NCBI RefSeq assembly: GCF_048565625.1
Contig: NZ_JBLZUR010000002.1
Span: forward strand, 1,550,001 to 1,614,000
DNA from: JBLZUR01 sp048565625
Lineage (GTDB): Bacteria > Pseudomonadota > Alphaproteobacteria > Sphingomonadales > Sphingomonadaceae
DNA: 64,000 nucleotides
Direction: 5' to 3'
In this document: piece by piece, positions 52,956 through 63,807 of the stretch
Numbering within the stretch: position 1 is the first letter of the stretch
Layout of the letters: each line of letters opens with the position of its first letter
Notes under the pieces: model-generated
Databases searched by the model: none
What the model was told of the DNA's origin: nothing
What the model saw: the letters and a program-made list of their open reading frames with translations, nothing else
Program-made: the position numbers and the translations under genes

Positions 52956-53408
52956 ATGATCAGAGACGACATCAAGGCGGCGCTCGTCACCGCCATGAAG
53001 GCGCGCCACGCCGCTACCACCTCCGCCATCCGGCTGATCCAGGCCGCAATCAAGAACCGCGACATCGAGGCGCGCACCGGCAAGGCGCCCGCGGATGACG
53101 ACGCACTGGTGGCCGAAGTCCTGCAGAAAATGGTGAAGCAGCGCCGCGAATCGATTGAGATGTACGCCAAGGGCAGTCGGCAGGAGCTGGCCGATGCAGA
53201 GGCCGCTGAGCTTGCCGTGATCGAGGGTTTCCTGCCGCAGCAGATGAGCGAGGACGAGACCAACGCCGCCATCGACGAGATCAAGGCGGAGGTTGGGGCT
53301 ACGTCTGTGAAGGACATGGGTAAGGTCATGGCGCTGCTGAAGGAACGGCACGGGCCGCAGCTGGACATGAGCAAGGCGAGCGGGCTGGTGAAGGCTCGGT
53401 TGGGGTAG
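52956..53408 (+). CDS. GatB/YqeY-domain protein
   Basis: 150 residues from ATG 52956. Begins MIRDDIKAALVTAMKARHAATTSAIRLIQAAI, with LLKERHGPQLDMSKASGLVKARLG at the end, the YqeY fold that also forms the tail of GatB. Function is unclear, possibly tRNA-related. Lies upstream of dnaG-rpoD as in many alphaproteobacteria, here with a GIY-YIG gene and an R1 repeat inserted between. Confidence 0.92.
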   Translation: MIRDDIKAALVTAMKARHAATTSAIRLIQAAIKNRDIEARTGKAPADDDALVAEVLQKMVKQRRESIEMYAKGSRQELADAEAAELAVIEGFLPQQMSEDETNAAIDEIKAEVGATSVKDMGKVMALLKERHGPQLDMSKASGLVKARLG

Positions 53409-53414
53409 TTTCGC

Positions 53415-53512
53415 GCTGCCCCTGCTTCGACTTCGCTCAGCACAAATAGTTTCCTTGCAAGCCGTCTTGACGTAATCACGTTCGTCCTGAGCGTAGTCGA
53501 AGGACGGGCAGC
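53415..53512. repeat. Interspersed palindromic repeat R1 (inverted pair) after yqeY
   Basis: Left arm GCTGCCCCTGCTTCGACTTC... and right arm ...GTAGTCGAAGGACGGGCAGC pair in inverted orientation, separated by about 40 bases. Fills the yqeY-GIY-YIG gap. Confidence 0.85.
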
Positions 53513-53522
53513 AAGGACTACG

Positions 53523-53930
53523 ATGAGCTTCTGGGTCTACATCCTCGAATGCTCAGACGGGCGGTTCTACACCGGCCACACGGATGATCTGGAGGCGAGG
53601 GTCTCTCAGCATCAGGCAGGCAGGGGTGCCGATTTCACAGTCCGCCGCTTGCCGGTCCGGTTGGTCTGGGCCGATCATGCCGGAACTCGGGAGGAGGCTC
53701 TTGCCTTTGAACGTCAGCTTAAAGGCTGGTCTCGCGCCAAGAAGGCGGCCTGGATAGCGCAGGACTGGAAACTGCTGAACTGGCTTTCTCGCGCTCCATC
53801 TGAACGGACTGCATATGTGACCCGTGCTTCGACTTCGCTCAGCACGAACGGAGTTAATGGCAGCGAGGGAGCTCCGTTCGTCCTGAGCGAAGGCGAAGGA
53901 CTGGTAGCACACACCCACCCCACCCCATGA
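53523..53930 (+). CDS. GIY-YIG nuclease-domain protein with repeat-derived C-terminus
   Basis: 135 residues. N-terminal GIY-YIG domain (WVYILECSDGRFYTGHTDDLEARVSQHQAG..., residues 3-85) of the small YhbQ/UPF0213 type. From about residue 98 the sequence RASTSLSTNGVNG...FVLSEGEG is encoded by an R1 repeat copy (53823-53902), so the native protein was probably shorter and has been extended. The stop overlaps dnaG's ATG by four bases (ATGA). Confidence 0.85.
   Translation: MSFWVYILECSDGRFYTGHTDDLEARVSQHQAGRGADFTVRRLPVRLVWADHAGTREEALAFERQLKGWSRAKKAAWIAQDWKLLNWLSRAPSERTAYVTRASTSLSTNGVNGSEGAPFVLSEGEGLVAHTHPTP
53823..53902. repeat. Interspersed palindromic repeat R1 (inverted pair) inside the GIY-YIG gene
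   Basis: Left arm CGTGCTTCGACTTCGCTCAG and right arm GTCCTGAGCGAAGGCGAAGG form an inverted pair, translated in frame as the gene's C-terminal extension. It ends just before dnaG. Confidence 0.85.
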
Positions 53931-55735
53931 CCCTCTCCCCCGCCTTCCTCGACGAGATCCGCGCCCGTACCCTTTTGTCGGCTGTGATCGGCCGCACCAC
54001 CAAGCTGCAGAAGGCAGGGCGCGAGTATCGGGCACCCTGCCCTTTCCACAACGAGAAGACCCCGTCCTTCTACGTCAATGACGAGAAGGGGTTCTATCAT
54101 TGCTTCGGCTGTTCGGCACATGGCGATGCGATCCGCTGGCTGACCGATCAGCGCGGGCTGCCCTTTATCGACGCGGTGAAGGAGTTGGCGCAGGCCGCCG
54201 GAATGGAGATGCCAGCCGCCGACCCGCGTGATCGCGAGCGGGCCGAGCGTGCCGTGGGCCTGCATGACGCGACCGGGCGCGCCGCCGCCTGGTTCACCGA
54301 GCAACTTGAGGGGATCGAGGGGGCTGAGGCGCGGGGCTATCTTCAGCAGCGCGGCATCACGCCTGCGACAGCCCGCAAGTTCGGCTTCGGCTATGCTCCC
54401 GATTCGCGCGGCAAGCTGAAGACGGCGCTCGCATCCTTCGGTGACGACATGCTTGTCGAGGCGGGCCTGCTGATCCGTCCGGAGGGTGGCAAGGACCCGT
54501 ACGACCGCTTTCGCGGCCGACTGATGATCCCGATCGCCGACCAGCGGGGTCGGCCGATCGCTTTCGGCGGCCGCATCATCGGCGCGGGAGAGCCGAAATA
54601 CCTAAACTCGCCGGAGACCCCGCTCTTCGACAAGGGGCGAACCCTCTACAATCTCGACCGCGCCGGCCCGGCAAGCCGCACCGCCGGGCGGGTGATCGTG
54701 GTCGAAGGCTATCTCGATGTCGTCGCCCTCGATCAGGCGGGCATAGCGGAGGTGGTGGCCCCGCTCGGCACCGCACTGACCGAGGCGCAAATGGAACGGC
54801 TGTGGCGGCTTTCGGACGTGCCGATCCTCTGCTTCGATGGCGACAGCGCGGGGCAGAAGGCGGCGGTTCGTGCCGCGCTACGCGCGCTCGGCACCGTGCA
54901 GCCGGGGAAGAGCCTTTCTTTCGCGCTCATGCCCAAGGGTCAGGATCCCGACGACCTGATCAGATCGGGCGGCGCGCCCGCCTTCGAGAAGGTGCTGGCT
55001 GAGGCGATCCCGCTGGTTGATCTGGTCTGGCGGCATGAGGAGAGCGCCCAGCCGCTCGTCACTCCCGAGGCGCGGGCCGGGCTTCGCCAAAGGCTGGAGG
55101 AAATCGCGTCGGGCAACCCGAACAAGCTCGTTTCGGAGGAGTACCGCCGCTACTTCCGCGACCTGTTCTACCAGCATTACGGCTGGCGGCCGCGTGAGAA
55201 GGTCGAGCTTCGCGACATCGTCGCGCGCGAACGGTCCATCGACGATCGCACGCAGATGCGGCTCTTCCTGCGCTCCGCCCTGCTAGGATTGCTACGCCGC
55301 CCGAGTCTGATCGGTGAACTTGCCGAACGGCTGCTGTCGATCCGCGTGGACGATCCGGGCCTTAGGCGCTGGCGCGAACTACTCGTCAATGCGGCGATCA
55401 CCCGGCCGCATCTTGATGCCGACGGTCTTGAGACCATATTGGCCGAGGATGGTGTGGTCGACACGGGATTGCGTGCCTGGACCGAGGAGCTGCGCTTTGC
55501 GTTCCTGGTCGAAGGAGAAGACGACGATCTGGCCGCCCGGCAGCTTCTCGCCCTTGTCGAGACGCTGAGCGACCAGCAGGCGATCGACGACGAAATGGCG
55601 CGACTCGATGCGAGCGCAGTTGAACAGGGCACCTCGGATGGTTACGAGGCGGTAGAATCGCGGAGACAATCGGTCCGGAAGGAACGAGCCGATCTCTTCG
55701 ATCGCAGCTTCGATCTTGGCGCGGGCCCGAACTGA
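53927..55735 (+). CDS. dnaG: DNA primase DnaG
   Basis: 602 residues. Zinc-binding domain (CPFHNEKTPSFYVNDEKGFYHCFGC, residues about 40-64), Toprim RNA-polymerase domain (VIVVEGYLDVVALDQAGI with catalytic glutamate, then FDGDSAGQKAA) and a C-terminal DnaB-interaction helical region. Makes RNA primers at replication forks. Overlaps the GIY-YIG gene and is followed 18 bases later by rpoD, the dnaG-rpoD macromolecular synthesis pairing. Confidence 0.97.
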   Translation: MTLSPAFLDEIRARTLLSAVIGRTTKLQKAGREYRAPCPFHNEKTPSFYVNDEKGFYHCFGCSAHGDAIRWLTDQRGLPFIDAVKELAQAAGMEMPAADPRDRERAERAVGLHDATGRAAAWFTEQLEGIEGAEARGYLQQRGITPATARKFGFGYAPDSRGKLKTALASFGDDMLVEAGLLIRPEGGKDPYDRFRGRLMIPIADQRGRPIAFGGRIIGAGEPKYLNSPETPLFDKGRTLYNLDRAGPASRTAGRVIVVEGYLDVVALDQAGIAEVVAPLGTALTEAQMERLWRLSDVPILCFDGDSAGQKAAVRAALRALGTVQPGKSLSFALMPKGQDPDDLIRSGGAPAFEKVLAEAIPLVDLVWRHEESAQPLVTPEARAGLRQRLEEIASGNPNKLVSEEYRRYFRDLFYQHYGWRPREKVELRDIVARERSIDDRTQMRLFLRSALLGLLRRPSLIGELAERLLSIRVDDPGLRRWRELLVNAAITRPHLDADGLETILAEDGVVDTGLRAWTEELRFAFLVEGEDDDLAARQLLALVETLSDQQAIDDEMARLDASAVEQGTSDGYEAVESRRQSVRKERADLFDRSFDLGAGPN

Positions 55736-55753
55736 CCGGTGGACAGGACGAGC

Positions 55754-57800
<2,047 letters not shown>

Positions 57801-57802
<2 letters not shown>

Positions 57803-57872
57803 GTGTCGGATCGGGTAAACGCCGGATTATCCATTACGTGCAATTGGTTAATCCGGCGGACACCTCGTTTTT
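57801..57872 (+). terminator. Rho-independent terminator of rpoD
   Basis: Nested stem: AGGTGTC with GACACCT outside and CGCCGGATTA with TAATCCGGCG inside, followed by CGTTTTTACG. Overlaps the rpoD stop codon. Confidence 0.75.
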
Positions 57873-57936
57873 ACGCCCTTCGGTATATCTCTCCCCGCAT
57901 AGCAATCAGCGTATCGGATTGTGTGAGGAGACTCCC

Positions 57937-58611
57937 ATGACGCCCAGCGTCGTTCCCATGGCAACCGTCGGCGGTCTCGCCGAGCGCCTGCCGTCGCTTG
58001 CCGCGGCGGAGGGTACCGCGGCGCATGACTATCCGGCGGAACTCGTCGAATCGCGGCGGCCGGAGTCGATGGGCGACCTTGCCGATGCGGCGCACTATCT
58101 TTGCGTGGTCCACGGGCGGAACCCCGGGGTCGTCGATTTCGCGCGAGACCGGACGATCCATCCCGGGGCCGGGCCTTGGCTGGACGATGCGGCCGCGGCG
58201 TTTGCGGCGGAGCGCACCTATCTGGCGCAGATCGTCGTGGCGGCTGGGCCTCTGCCGAGCACGCCAGGACAGGCGGAGACCGAGGCTGCGGTGCTGGGGC
58301 AGCGCCATGCGCTGGAGATGCTCGCCAAGTCGGATCGGGATGGATGTGCGCTGGGCGCGGCGATGGCGCTGACGCTCGACTGGTGGGCGGTGCGGCGGGT
58401 GCTCGACGCGGCGGCCGGTCGCCTCGACATTCCGGTGCCGCTCTGCCGCCTGCCGAGCGCCGGCTATACCCGCGACCTTGCCCGCGAACTGGGGACGATG
58501 CGGGCAGTGGAGCGCGCCGTGGCTTTCGGCGCGCAGCAGATCCTGCTCCAGCATCATGGGCTGTGGGACCTGCTTGAGGCGCGTCACCTCGCCCGGCTTC
58601 GCACCAACTAG
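57937..58611 (+). CDS. Hypothetical alanine-rich protein
   Basis: 224 residues from ATG 57937, with GTGAGGAG at 57923-57930. Soluble, Ala/Leu-rich and helical: SMGDLADAAHYLCVVHGRNPG and ARDRTIHPGAGPWLDDAAAAFAAERTYLAQIVVAAGPLPSTPGQAETE stand out, then AGYTRDLARELGTMRAVERA and FGAQQILLQHHGLWDLLEARHLARL. I do not recognise the family; a related protein is likely in other sphingomonads. It follows rpoD after a terminator and converges on anmK with a four-base overlap. Confidence 0.75.
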   Translation: MTPSVVPMATVGGLAERLPSLAAAEGTAAHDYPAELVESRRPESMGDLADAAHYLCVVHGRNPGVVDFARDRTIHPGAGPWLDDAAAAFAAERTYLAQIVVAAGPLPSTPGQAETEAAVLGQRHALEMLAKSDRDGCALGAAMALTLDWWAVRRVLDAAAGRLDIPVPLCRLPSAGYTRDLARELGTMRAVERAVAFGAQQILLQHHGLWDLLEARHLARLRTN

Positions 58612-59705
58612 GGTCGGTTGATGCGGCCGCCCTCCAGGGGGTGAGGTGCGCCGGTAGTGCCGGGGAAGCTGATCGGGAGGCCGCGGAGGGTGCGCGCCGC
58701 CATATAGGCGAAACCCTCCGCCTCGGTCGCGTCACCGTTCCGGCCGAGCAGGTCGATCGGATCGACCGGAAGCCCGCAAGCGTCGGCCAGCATCGACATG
58801 AGAACAGGGTTGTGGCGCCCTCCCCCCGCCACCAGCATCTGCTTGGGGAGCGTGGGCACATGCGCGAGACCCCGGGCGACCGAGCGCGCTGCGAAGGCCG
58901 TGAGCGTCGCCGCACCATTCTCTACGCTGAGCCCTTGCACCCGATCCGAAGTGAAGTCGGCGCGGTCGAGCGACTTGGGGGGCGCGATGTCGAAGAACGG
59001 GTGTGAGAGCATCTGGGTCAGCAGGACTTCGTCAGGCTGACCGGCTCCGGCGATCCTGCCGCCCTTGTCGAACCGCTCTCCTGTATGCGCCAGCACCCAG
59101 TCGTCGATAGGGGCGTTAGCGGGGCCGGTGTCGAAGGCGACGATGTCCTCGCCTTCGCCGATCCAGGTGAGGTTGCCCACGCCACCGAGGTTGAGGACGG
59201 CGAGTGGGCGTGGGAGTTCTGCCGTCATGGCGCGATGGTACACGGGCAGAAGCGGCGCACCCTGCCCTCCCGCACCGACATCGGCGGAGCGGAAATCATC
59301 CACGACCGTGATGCCGAGGGCGGCGGCCATGCGGGCGCCATCACCGATCTGCCAGGTCCAGCCGCGATCCGGACGGTGAGCGACGGTTTGGCCGTGGAAG
59401 CCGATCACGCCGACGCCGGAGCATGGCAGGTCGGCCTGTTCGAGCAAGCGGCGGACTGCGGCGATGTGCAGGTCGGTCAGGCGGCCGGCTGCCGCGTCGA
59501 TCTCCGGATCCGGCGCGGGCCGGTCCAAGGTGAGCGCTCGTGCCGCCGCGGACCGCAAGACAGCCCGGTCTTCATCGGTGTACGCTTCGCTCACGAACGC
59601 GACCGGCTGGGCGATCTCGTCGCCGTCCGTCTCGATCAGCGCGGCGTCGATGCCGTCGAGCGAGGTGCCGGACATCAGGCCCAAGGCAAGCATCGTTTCC
59701 GCCAT
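58608..59705 (-). CDS. anmK: Anhydro-N-acetylmuramic acid kinase
   Basis: 365 residues from ATG 59705. Begins AETMLALGLMSGTSLDGID, the ATP-binding motif of the family, with GVIGFHGQTVAHRP, VVDDFRSADVGAGGQGAPLLP, AVLNLGGVGNLTWI and AFDTGPANAPIDDWV further on. Phosphorylates and opens anhydroMurNAc during peptidoglycan recycling. It converges with the hypothetical at its end and diverges from tyrS with 55 bases between starts. Confidence 0.95.
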   Translation of the reverse strand: MAETMLALGLMSGTSLDGIDAALIETDGDEIAQPVAFVSEAYTDEDRAVLRSAAARALTLDRPAPDPEIDAAAGRLTDLHIAAVRRLLEQADLPCSGVGVIGFHGQTVAHRPDRGWTWQIGDGARMAAALGITVVDDFRSADVGAGGQGAPLLPVYHRAMTAELPRPLAVLNLGGVGNLTWIGEGEDIVAFDTGPANAPIDDWVLAHTGERFDKGGRIAGAGQPDEVLLTQMLSHPFFDIAPPKSLDRADFTSDRVQGLSVENGAATLTAFAARSVARGLAHVPTLPKQMLVAGGGRHNPVLMSMLADACGLPVDPIDLLGRNGDATEAEGFAYMAARTLRGLPISFPGTTGAPHPLEGGRINRP

Positions 59706-59760
59706 TCGATCGCCGCTCCTGTTTGCAAGCCCGCATCCGGTGACTAGAGGAGGTCGCGCC

Positions 59761-60990
59761 ATGACGACAACCTACAAGTCCGACCTCCTCCGCACGCTCG
59801 GTGAGCGTGGCTACATTCACCAGGTGACCGATGCGACGGCGCTTGATGCGCTGGCGTCCACGGCGGTGGTGCCGGGGTATATCGGCTTCGATCCGACGGC
59901 GCCTTCGCTCCATGTCGGGCATCTGGTGTCCATCATGATGCTGCGCCAGCTGCAGCGCGCCGGGCACAAGCCGATCGTGGTCATGGGCGGCGGCACCGGC
60001 AAGATCGGCGATCCGAGCTTCAAGGACGAGGCGCGAAAGCTGCTGACGGTGGATACGATCGCCGACAATATCGCGTCTATCCGGCGTGTTTTCGAGCGGT
60101 TCCTGACCTTCGGCGATGGCACGACCGACGCGATCATGGTCGACAATGCCGATTGGCTCGACAAGCTGGAATATATTCCTTTCCTCAGGGACATCGGGCA
60201 GCATTTCTCGGTCAACCGGATGCTGAGCTTCGACAGCGTGAAGATGCGGCTCGATCGGGAGCAGTCGCTGAGCTTCCTCGAATTCAACTACATGATCCTG
60301 CAAGCCTACGACTTCCTGGAGCTGAGCCGCCGCGCCGGATGCCGCTTGCAGATGGGCGGATCGGATCAGTGGGGCAACATCGTCAACGGGGTGGAACTCG
60401 CCCGACGGGTCGACGGGACCCATGTCTTCGGGCTGACGACGCCTCTCCTCACCAATGCCGACGGGACGAAGATGGGCAAGACGGTGGGTGGTGCGGTCTG
60501 GCTGAACGAGGATCAGTTGGCCGCCTATGACTATTGGCAGTTCTGGCGGAACACGCAGGATGCGGATGTGCCGAGCCGCTTGCGGCTGTTCACCGATCTG
60601 CCACTGGACGAGATCGCCCGGCTGGAGGCGCTGGGCGGATCGGAGATCAACGAGGCGAAGAAGGTGCTGGCCAATGCCGCCACCGCGCTGTGCCGGGGGG
60701 TTGAGGCGTCGGAGGGCGCGGCGGAGACGGCACGGCGGCTGTTCGAGGAAGGTGCGGCCGGGGGCAACCTGCCGCGCCTGACGGTCGAGGGCGGGTCGAT
60801 CGCGCTGGTCGACGCGCTGGTGGGGATCGGCTTTGCCGCGTCCAAGGGCGAGGCGCGGCGCAAGATCGCCGAGGGTGCGGTGCGGGTCGGCGATGTCGCG
60901 CTGTCTGACGACAAGGCCGAGGTGACGGTCGCCGGTGAGGTGAAGATCAGCCTGGGCAAGAAGAAGCATGGGGTGTTGACGCAAGCCTAG
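59761..60990 (+). CDS. tyrS: Tyrosyl-tRNA synthetase
   Basis: 409 residues from ATG 59761, preceded by AGAGGAGG at about 59746-59753; an upstream open frame overlapping anmK was rejected. Class I synthetase: HIGH-like HVGHL in PTAPSLHVGHLVSIM, KMGKT variant of KMSKS (GTKMGKTVGG), and a C-terminal S4 RNA-binding domain (ASKGEARRKIAEGAVRVGD). Charges tRNA-Tyr. An R1 repeat lies just after the stop. Confidence 0.97.
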   Translation: MTTTYKSDLLRTLGERGYIHQVTDATALDALASTAVVPGYIGFDPTAPSLHVGHLVSIMMLRQLQRAGHKPIVVMGGGTGKIGDPSFKDEARKLLTVDTIADNIASIRRVFERFLTFGDGTTDAIMVDNADWLDKLEYIPFLRDIGQHFSVNRMLSFDSVKMRLDREQSLSFLEFNYMILQAYDFLELSRRAGCRLQMGGSDQWGNIVNGVELARRVDGTHVFGLTTPLLTNADGTKMGKTVGGAVWLNEDQLAAYDYWQFWRNTQDADVPSRLRLFTDLPLDEIARLEALGGSEINEAKKVLANAATALCRGVEASEGAAETARRLFEEGAAGGNLPRLTVEGGSIALVDALVGIGFAASKGEARRKIAEGAVRVGDVALSDDKAEVTVAGEVKISLGKKKHGVLTQA

Positions 60991-61008
60991 GCGTCCAAGA
61001 TCCACGCT

Positions 61009-61090
61009 GTTCGTCCTGAGCGAAGTCGAAGGACGGGTTCCAGGGACAGTGCTCTTTGCCCGTGCTTCGACTTCGCTCAGCACGAACGGA
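61009..61090. repeat. Interspersed palindromic repeat R1 (inverted pair) between tyrS and a glycosyltransferase
   Basis: Arms GTTCGTCCTGAGCGAAGTCG and ...GACTTCGCTCAGCACGAAC. It lies between two convergent genes (tyrS and the glycosyltransferase) and may act as a bidirectional terminator. Confidence 0.85.
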
Positions 61091-61101
61091 TCTCCTTGAA
61101 G

Positions 61102-62568
61102 TTAAACCCCCACTGCCGTCCGCTTCTGCTTCACCCAGGTCTCCCGGCCGCGAAGGAAGGCGAGCCAGCCCCAGGCGGCGCCGGCGTGGCGGAGGAGCTG
61201 GAAGGTGAAGGGTTCGAGGATCGACGCCACGAGCGCGGGGCCGAGTTCCAGACCCTTCTTCTGACCCGTCCAGCGCTTGTAGATGCCGATCGACCAGAGG
61301 TGGAAGGCGAGGTCGACGGCGACCTTTGCCGCCATGACCGCGACGACCGTCCAGACTAGAGCCAGCCGCCCAGTCGCCAACAGCCAGATCAGGATGGCGA
61401 AGGCGGTGAGGCCGTAGATCGGCTGGTAACGGTCCATCGCCTTGACCGGCAGCATCGCGGTGCCGAGCCGGCCGAAATGGCGGTTGCCGACCATATCGCG
61501 GTTCCAGTGCTGTGTCTGGAGGAATCCGCCGAACCAGCGGCGGCGCTGGCGGAGGAAGCCGATGGGACTTGCAGGCGCGTCGGTGGTGGCGAGCGCAGCG
61601 CCGATGACGCGGACGGTCCAGTCCTGCCCGGTATCGGCGGCATGGCGGTGGAGCCGGTGGATCAGCTCGTAATCCTCGACCATGCAATCGGGATCGAAGC
61701 CGCCGACCTCCATCACCGCGTCGCGGCGGAAGGCGGCGAAGGCGCCGGAGATGAGGAGCAGGCCGTTCACCTGTTCCCAGGCGTAGCGAGACAGGAAGTT
61801 GCGGACATATTCATAGGCCTGGAACCACTCAAACAAGCGCCCCATCAGATGCGGGCCGCAGACAGGGGCGATGACGCCGGTCGCGGCGACAAGCTGCGGT
61901 TCGGCGGCGAAGGCGTCGCGCATCGCCTTCAGCGCGCCGGGCGCGAGCAGGGTGTCGGCATCGACGGTCAGGACCATCTCGTTATCGACATGGATCAGGG
62001 CGGCGTTGAGCGCGCGCGCCTTTCCAGCATGGGGCAGGCGCAGCCAGCGGAGCGACGGCAGGACCGGCGACGGCCCGCTCATCGTGCCGACCTCCGGCGG
62101 TTCGAGGCCGTAGAGGTCGGCGAGGACGGCGGCGCTCCCGTCGGTCGATCCATCGTCGGCGAGGAGGATCAGTTCGGGTGGGTCCGCCTGCCCCGCCAGC
62201 GTGTCGATGGTGATGCCGAGCGCCTGCGCCTCGTTATAGGCGGCGATGATGACGCCGAGTGTCGGCCGCGCCGCGCCTTTGAGCGGGGGGACGGGCGATC
62301 CGTGGCGGAGCGGGCGGATCTGGCGGGCGGTGAAGACGAGGAGCGCGGTGTCGTAGAGGATGTAGGCGATGCCGACCGCCCAGGCGGCGGCATTGTGCCG
62401 GTAGAAGGTCATGGCGGTGAGCGTCAGGAAGAGGACGGGCGCGAACGCCCCGATGACATGGCTGCGCCAGCCGACCGGACGTGCGGTCAGGCGCGGTGAC
62501 TGCCGCTCGAAGGCGTGCATCATCTGGGTCACTGGCGGAGCGTGATCCTTGGCGTATGAATGCGGCAT
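61102..62568 (-). CDS. Family 2 glycosyltransferase, processive type
   Basis: 488 residues (an alternative start at 62523 drops 15). N-terminal membrane segments, then a GT-A domain: LGVIIAAYNEAQALGITIDTL, LADDGSTDGSAA, TVDADTLLAPGAL (DxD), VEDYELIHRL and FLRQRRRWFGGF (the QxxRW motif of processive enzymes). C-terminal membrane helices follow. Resembles PgaC or cellulose-synthase-like transferases making extracellular polysaccharide. No polysaccharide gene cluster nearby, so the product is unknown. Divergent from the cytochrome b561 gene. Confidence 0.88.
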   Translation of the reverse strand: MPHSYAKDHAPPVTQMMHAFERQSPRLTARPVGWRSHVIGAFAPVLFLTLTAMTFYRHNAAAWAVGIAYILYDTALLVFTARQIRPLRHGSPVPPLKGAARPTLGVIIAAYNEAQALGITIDTLAGQADPPELILLADDGSTDGSAAVLADLYGLEPPEVGTMSGPSPVLPSLRWLRLPHAGKARALNAALIHVDNEMVLTVDADTLLAPGALKAMRDAFAAEPQLVAATGVIAPVCGPHLMGRLFEWFQAYEYVRNFLSRYAWEQVNGLLLISGAFAAFRRDAVMEVGGFDPDCMVEDYELIHRLHRHAADTGQDWTVRVIGAALATTDAPASPIGFLRQRRRWFGGFLQTQHWNRDMVGNRHFGRLGTAMLPVKAMDRYQPIYGLTAFAILIWLLATGRLALVWTVVAVMAAKVAVDLAFHLWSIGIYKRWTGQKKGLELGPALVASILEPFTFQLLRHAGAAWGWLAFLRGRETWVKQKRTAVGV

Positions 62569-62585
62569 TGCGGAGGTGAAACGAT

Positions 62586-63149
62586 ATGGTGCGCTATACC
62601 CGAACGGCGATGCTGTTTCATTGGCTGATCGCGGTGCTGATCGTCGCGAATGTGGGGCTTGCCTGGGTGTGGCCGACTTTGGACGACGGGGTGCGGCCGT
62701 TGATCGACACGCATAAGTCGATCGGCATCACGGTGCTGGGCCTCACCATTATGCGGGTGCTGTGGCGGTTGACGCACAGGCCGCCGCCCTTGCCGCACGG
62801 GTACAAGAGGTGGGAGACATATGCGTCGGGGGCGACGCATTTCCTGTTGTACCTGATCATGTTCGGCCTGCCGCTCACCGGGTGGATCATGGATTCGGCT
62901 TGGAAGAGTGCGGGCGAGAACCCGATGTCCCTGTTCGGCCTGTTCGAATGGCCCCGCATCGGCGCGGTCATGTCGCTCGATCCCGCCACGAAGGAGAGCG
63001 TGCATGACGGGTTCGGCATGGCGCATGGCAATCTGGCGGTGATCCTCTACGCCTTGTTCGCGCTTCATGTGCTCGGCGCGCTGAAGCATCAGTTCTGGGA
63101 TGGCGAGCGTGAGCTGCAGCGGATGTTGCCGGGGCGCCAAGCCGGATAA
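62586..63149 (+). CDS. Cytochrome b561 family protein
   Basis: 187 residues, four predicted membrane helices. Haem-ligand histidines lie in LFHWLIAVLIVANV near the N-terminus, the DTHKSIGITVLGLTIMRVLWRL and ATHFLLYLIMFGLPLTGWIM helices, and HVLGALKHQFWDGE at the end. Functions as a membrane electron carrier, for example from ubiquinol to a periplasmic acceptor. Divergent from the glycosyltransferase (17-base gap). Confidence 0.9.
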   Translation: MVRYTRTAMLFHWLIAVLIVANVGLAWVWPTLDDGVRPLIDTHKSIGITVLGLTIMRVLWRLTHRPPPLPHGYKRWETYASGATHFLLYLIMFGLPLTGWIMDSAWKSAGENPMSLFGLFEWPRIGAVMSLDPATKESVHDGFGMAHGNLAVILYALFALHVLGALKHQFWDGERELQRMLPGRQAG

Positions 63150-63317
63150 GTTGTGTAAGTTGCGGCTCGGAAAAGGGGTGAAGTTGCGGTTCGCGCGGGT
63201 GGGCGGCGCGAGGGTGAACTTTCGGCGTGAGTGAGTCGGCAGTGCATCACGCAGGTGAAGCAGAAAGTGGCTGTGTAGGACAGCCGAAGCGATCCTTCCC
63301 GGAAGGGGAGGATGGAT

Positions 63318-63752
63318 TTAGGCTCGGCCGAAGCTGGGGGTGGTGACGGCGCGGCGGCCGAAGGTTGGGCGGGCGGTGGGGAGCGGTGCCGGCGTGGCCT
63401 CCCCTTCGAGGGCGGTCAATGTCGCTTCGAAGGCGGGACGGAGGGCGACGACTTCGCTGACCAGTTCGTCGGGGGTGCGGCGTTGTTCGACGAGGCGGCG
63501 GGCGGTCATCTCGATCTTTTCGGCGATCAGCGCCAGACCCTCGGCCCCGAACTGGCGGGCCTCGCCCTTCAGCGTGTGGGCGGGGAGGACGAGAGCGGCG
63601 GAGTCGGAGGTGCGCATCGCCGCTTCGATCCGTTCGACCGAGATCGCACCGTCGTCGCGGAAGTAGTTGAGGATGCGAGCAAAGCCGCCGCCCAGTTCAG
63701 CCTTGAACTGGCGCAGCGTGGGCCAATCGACAAGATCCGAACCATCCCTCAC
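63318..63752 (-). CDS. Hpt-domain phosphotransfer protein
   Basis: 144 residues. Histidine phosphotransfer domain with H59 in LPAHTLKGEARQFGA, a helical bundle (VERIEAAMRTSDSAALVL, LALIAEKIEMTARRLVEQ), and a variable proline-rich C-terminus (PAPLPTARPTFGRRAV). Relays phosphate between a hybrid sensor kinase and a response regulator. No kinase or regulator lies in the window. Sphingomonads use such proteins in general stress and cell-cycle signalling. Confidence 0.85.
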   Translation of the reverse strand: MRDGSDLVDWPTLRQFKAELGGGFARILNYFRDDGAISVERIEAAMRTSDSAALVLPAHTLKGEARQFGAEGLALIAEKIEMTARRLVEQRRTPDELVSEVVALRPAFEATLTALEGEATPAPLPTARPTFGRRAVTTPSFGRA

Positions 63753-63807
63753 CCGTACCGGCCTCCCTTGCCGCCCATTGTTGAGGGGCCGGAATAGTCT
63801 TTCGACG

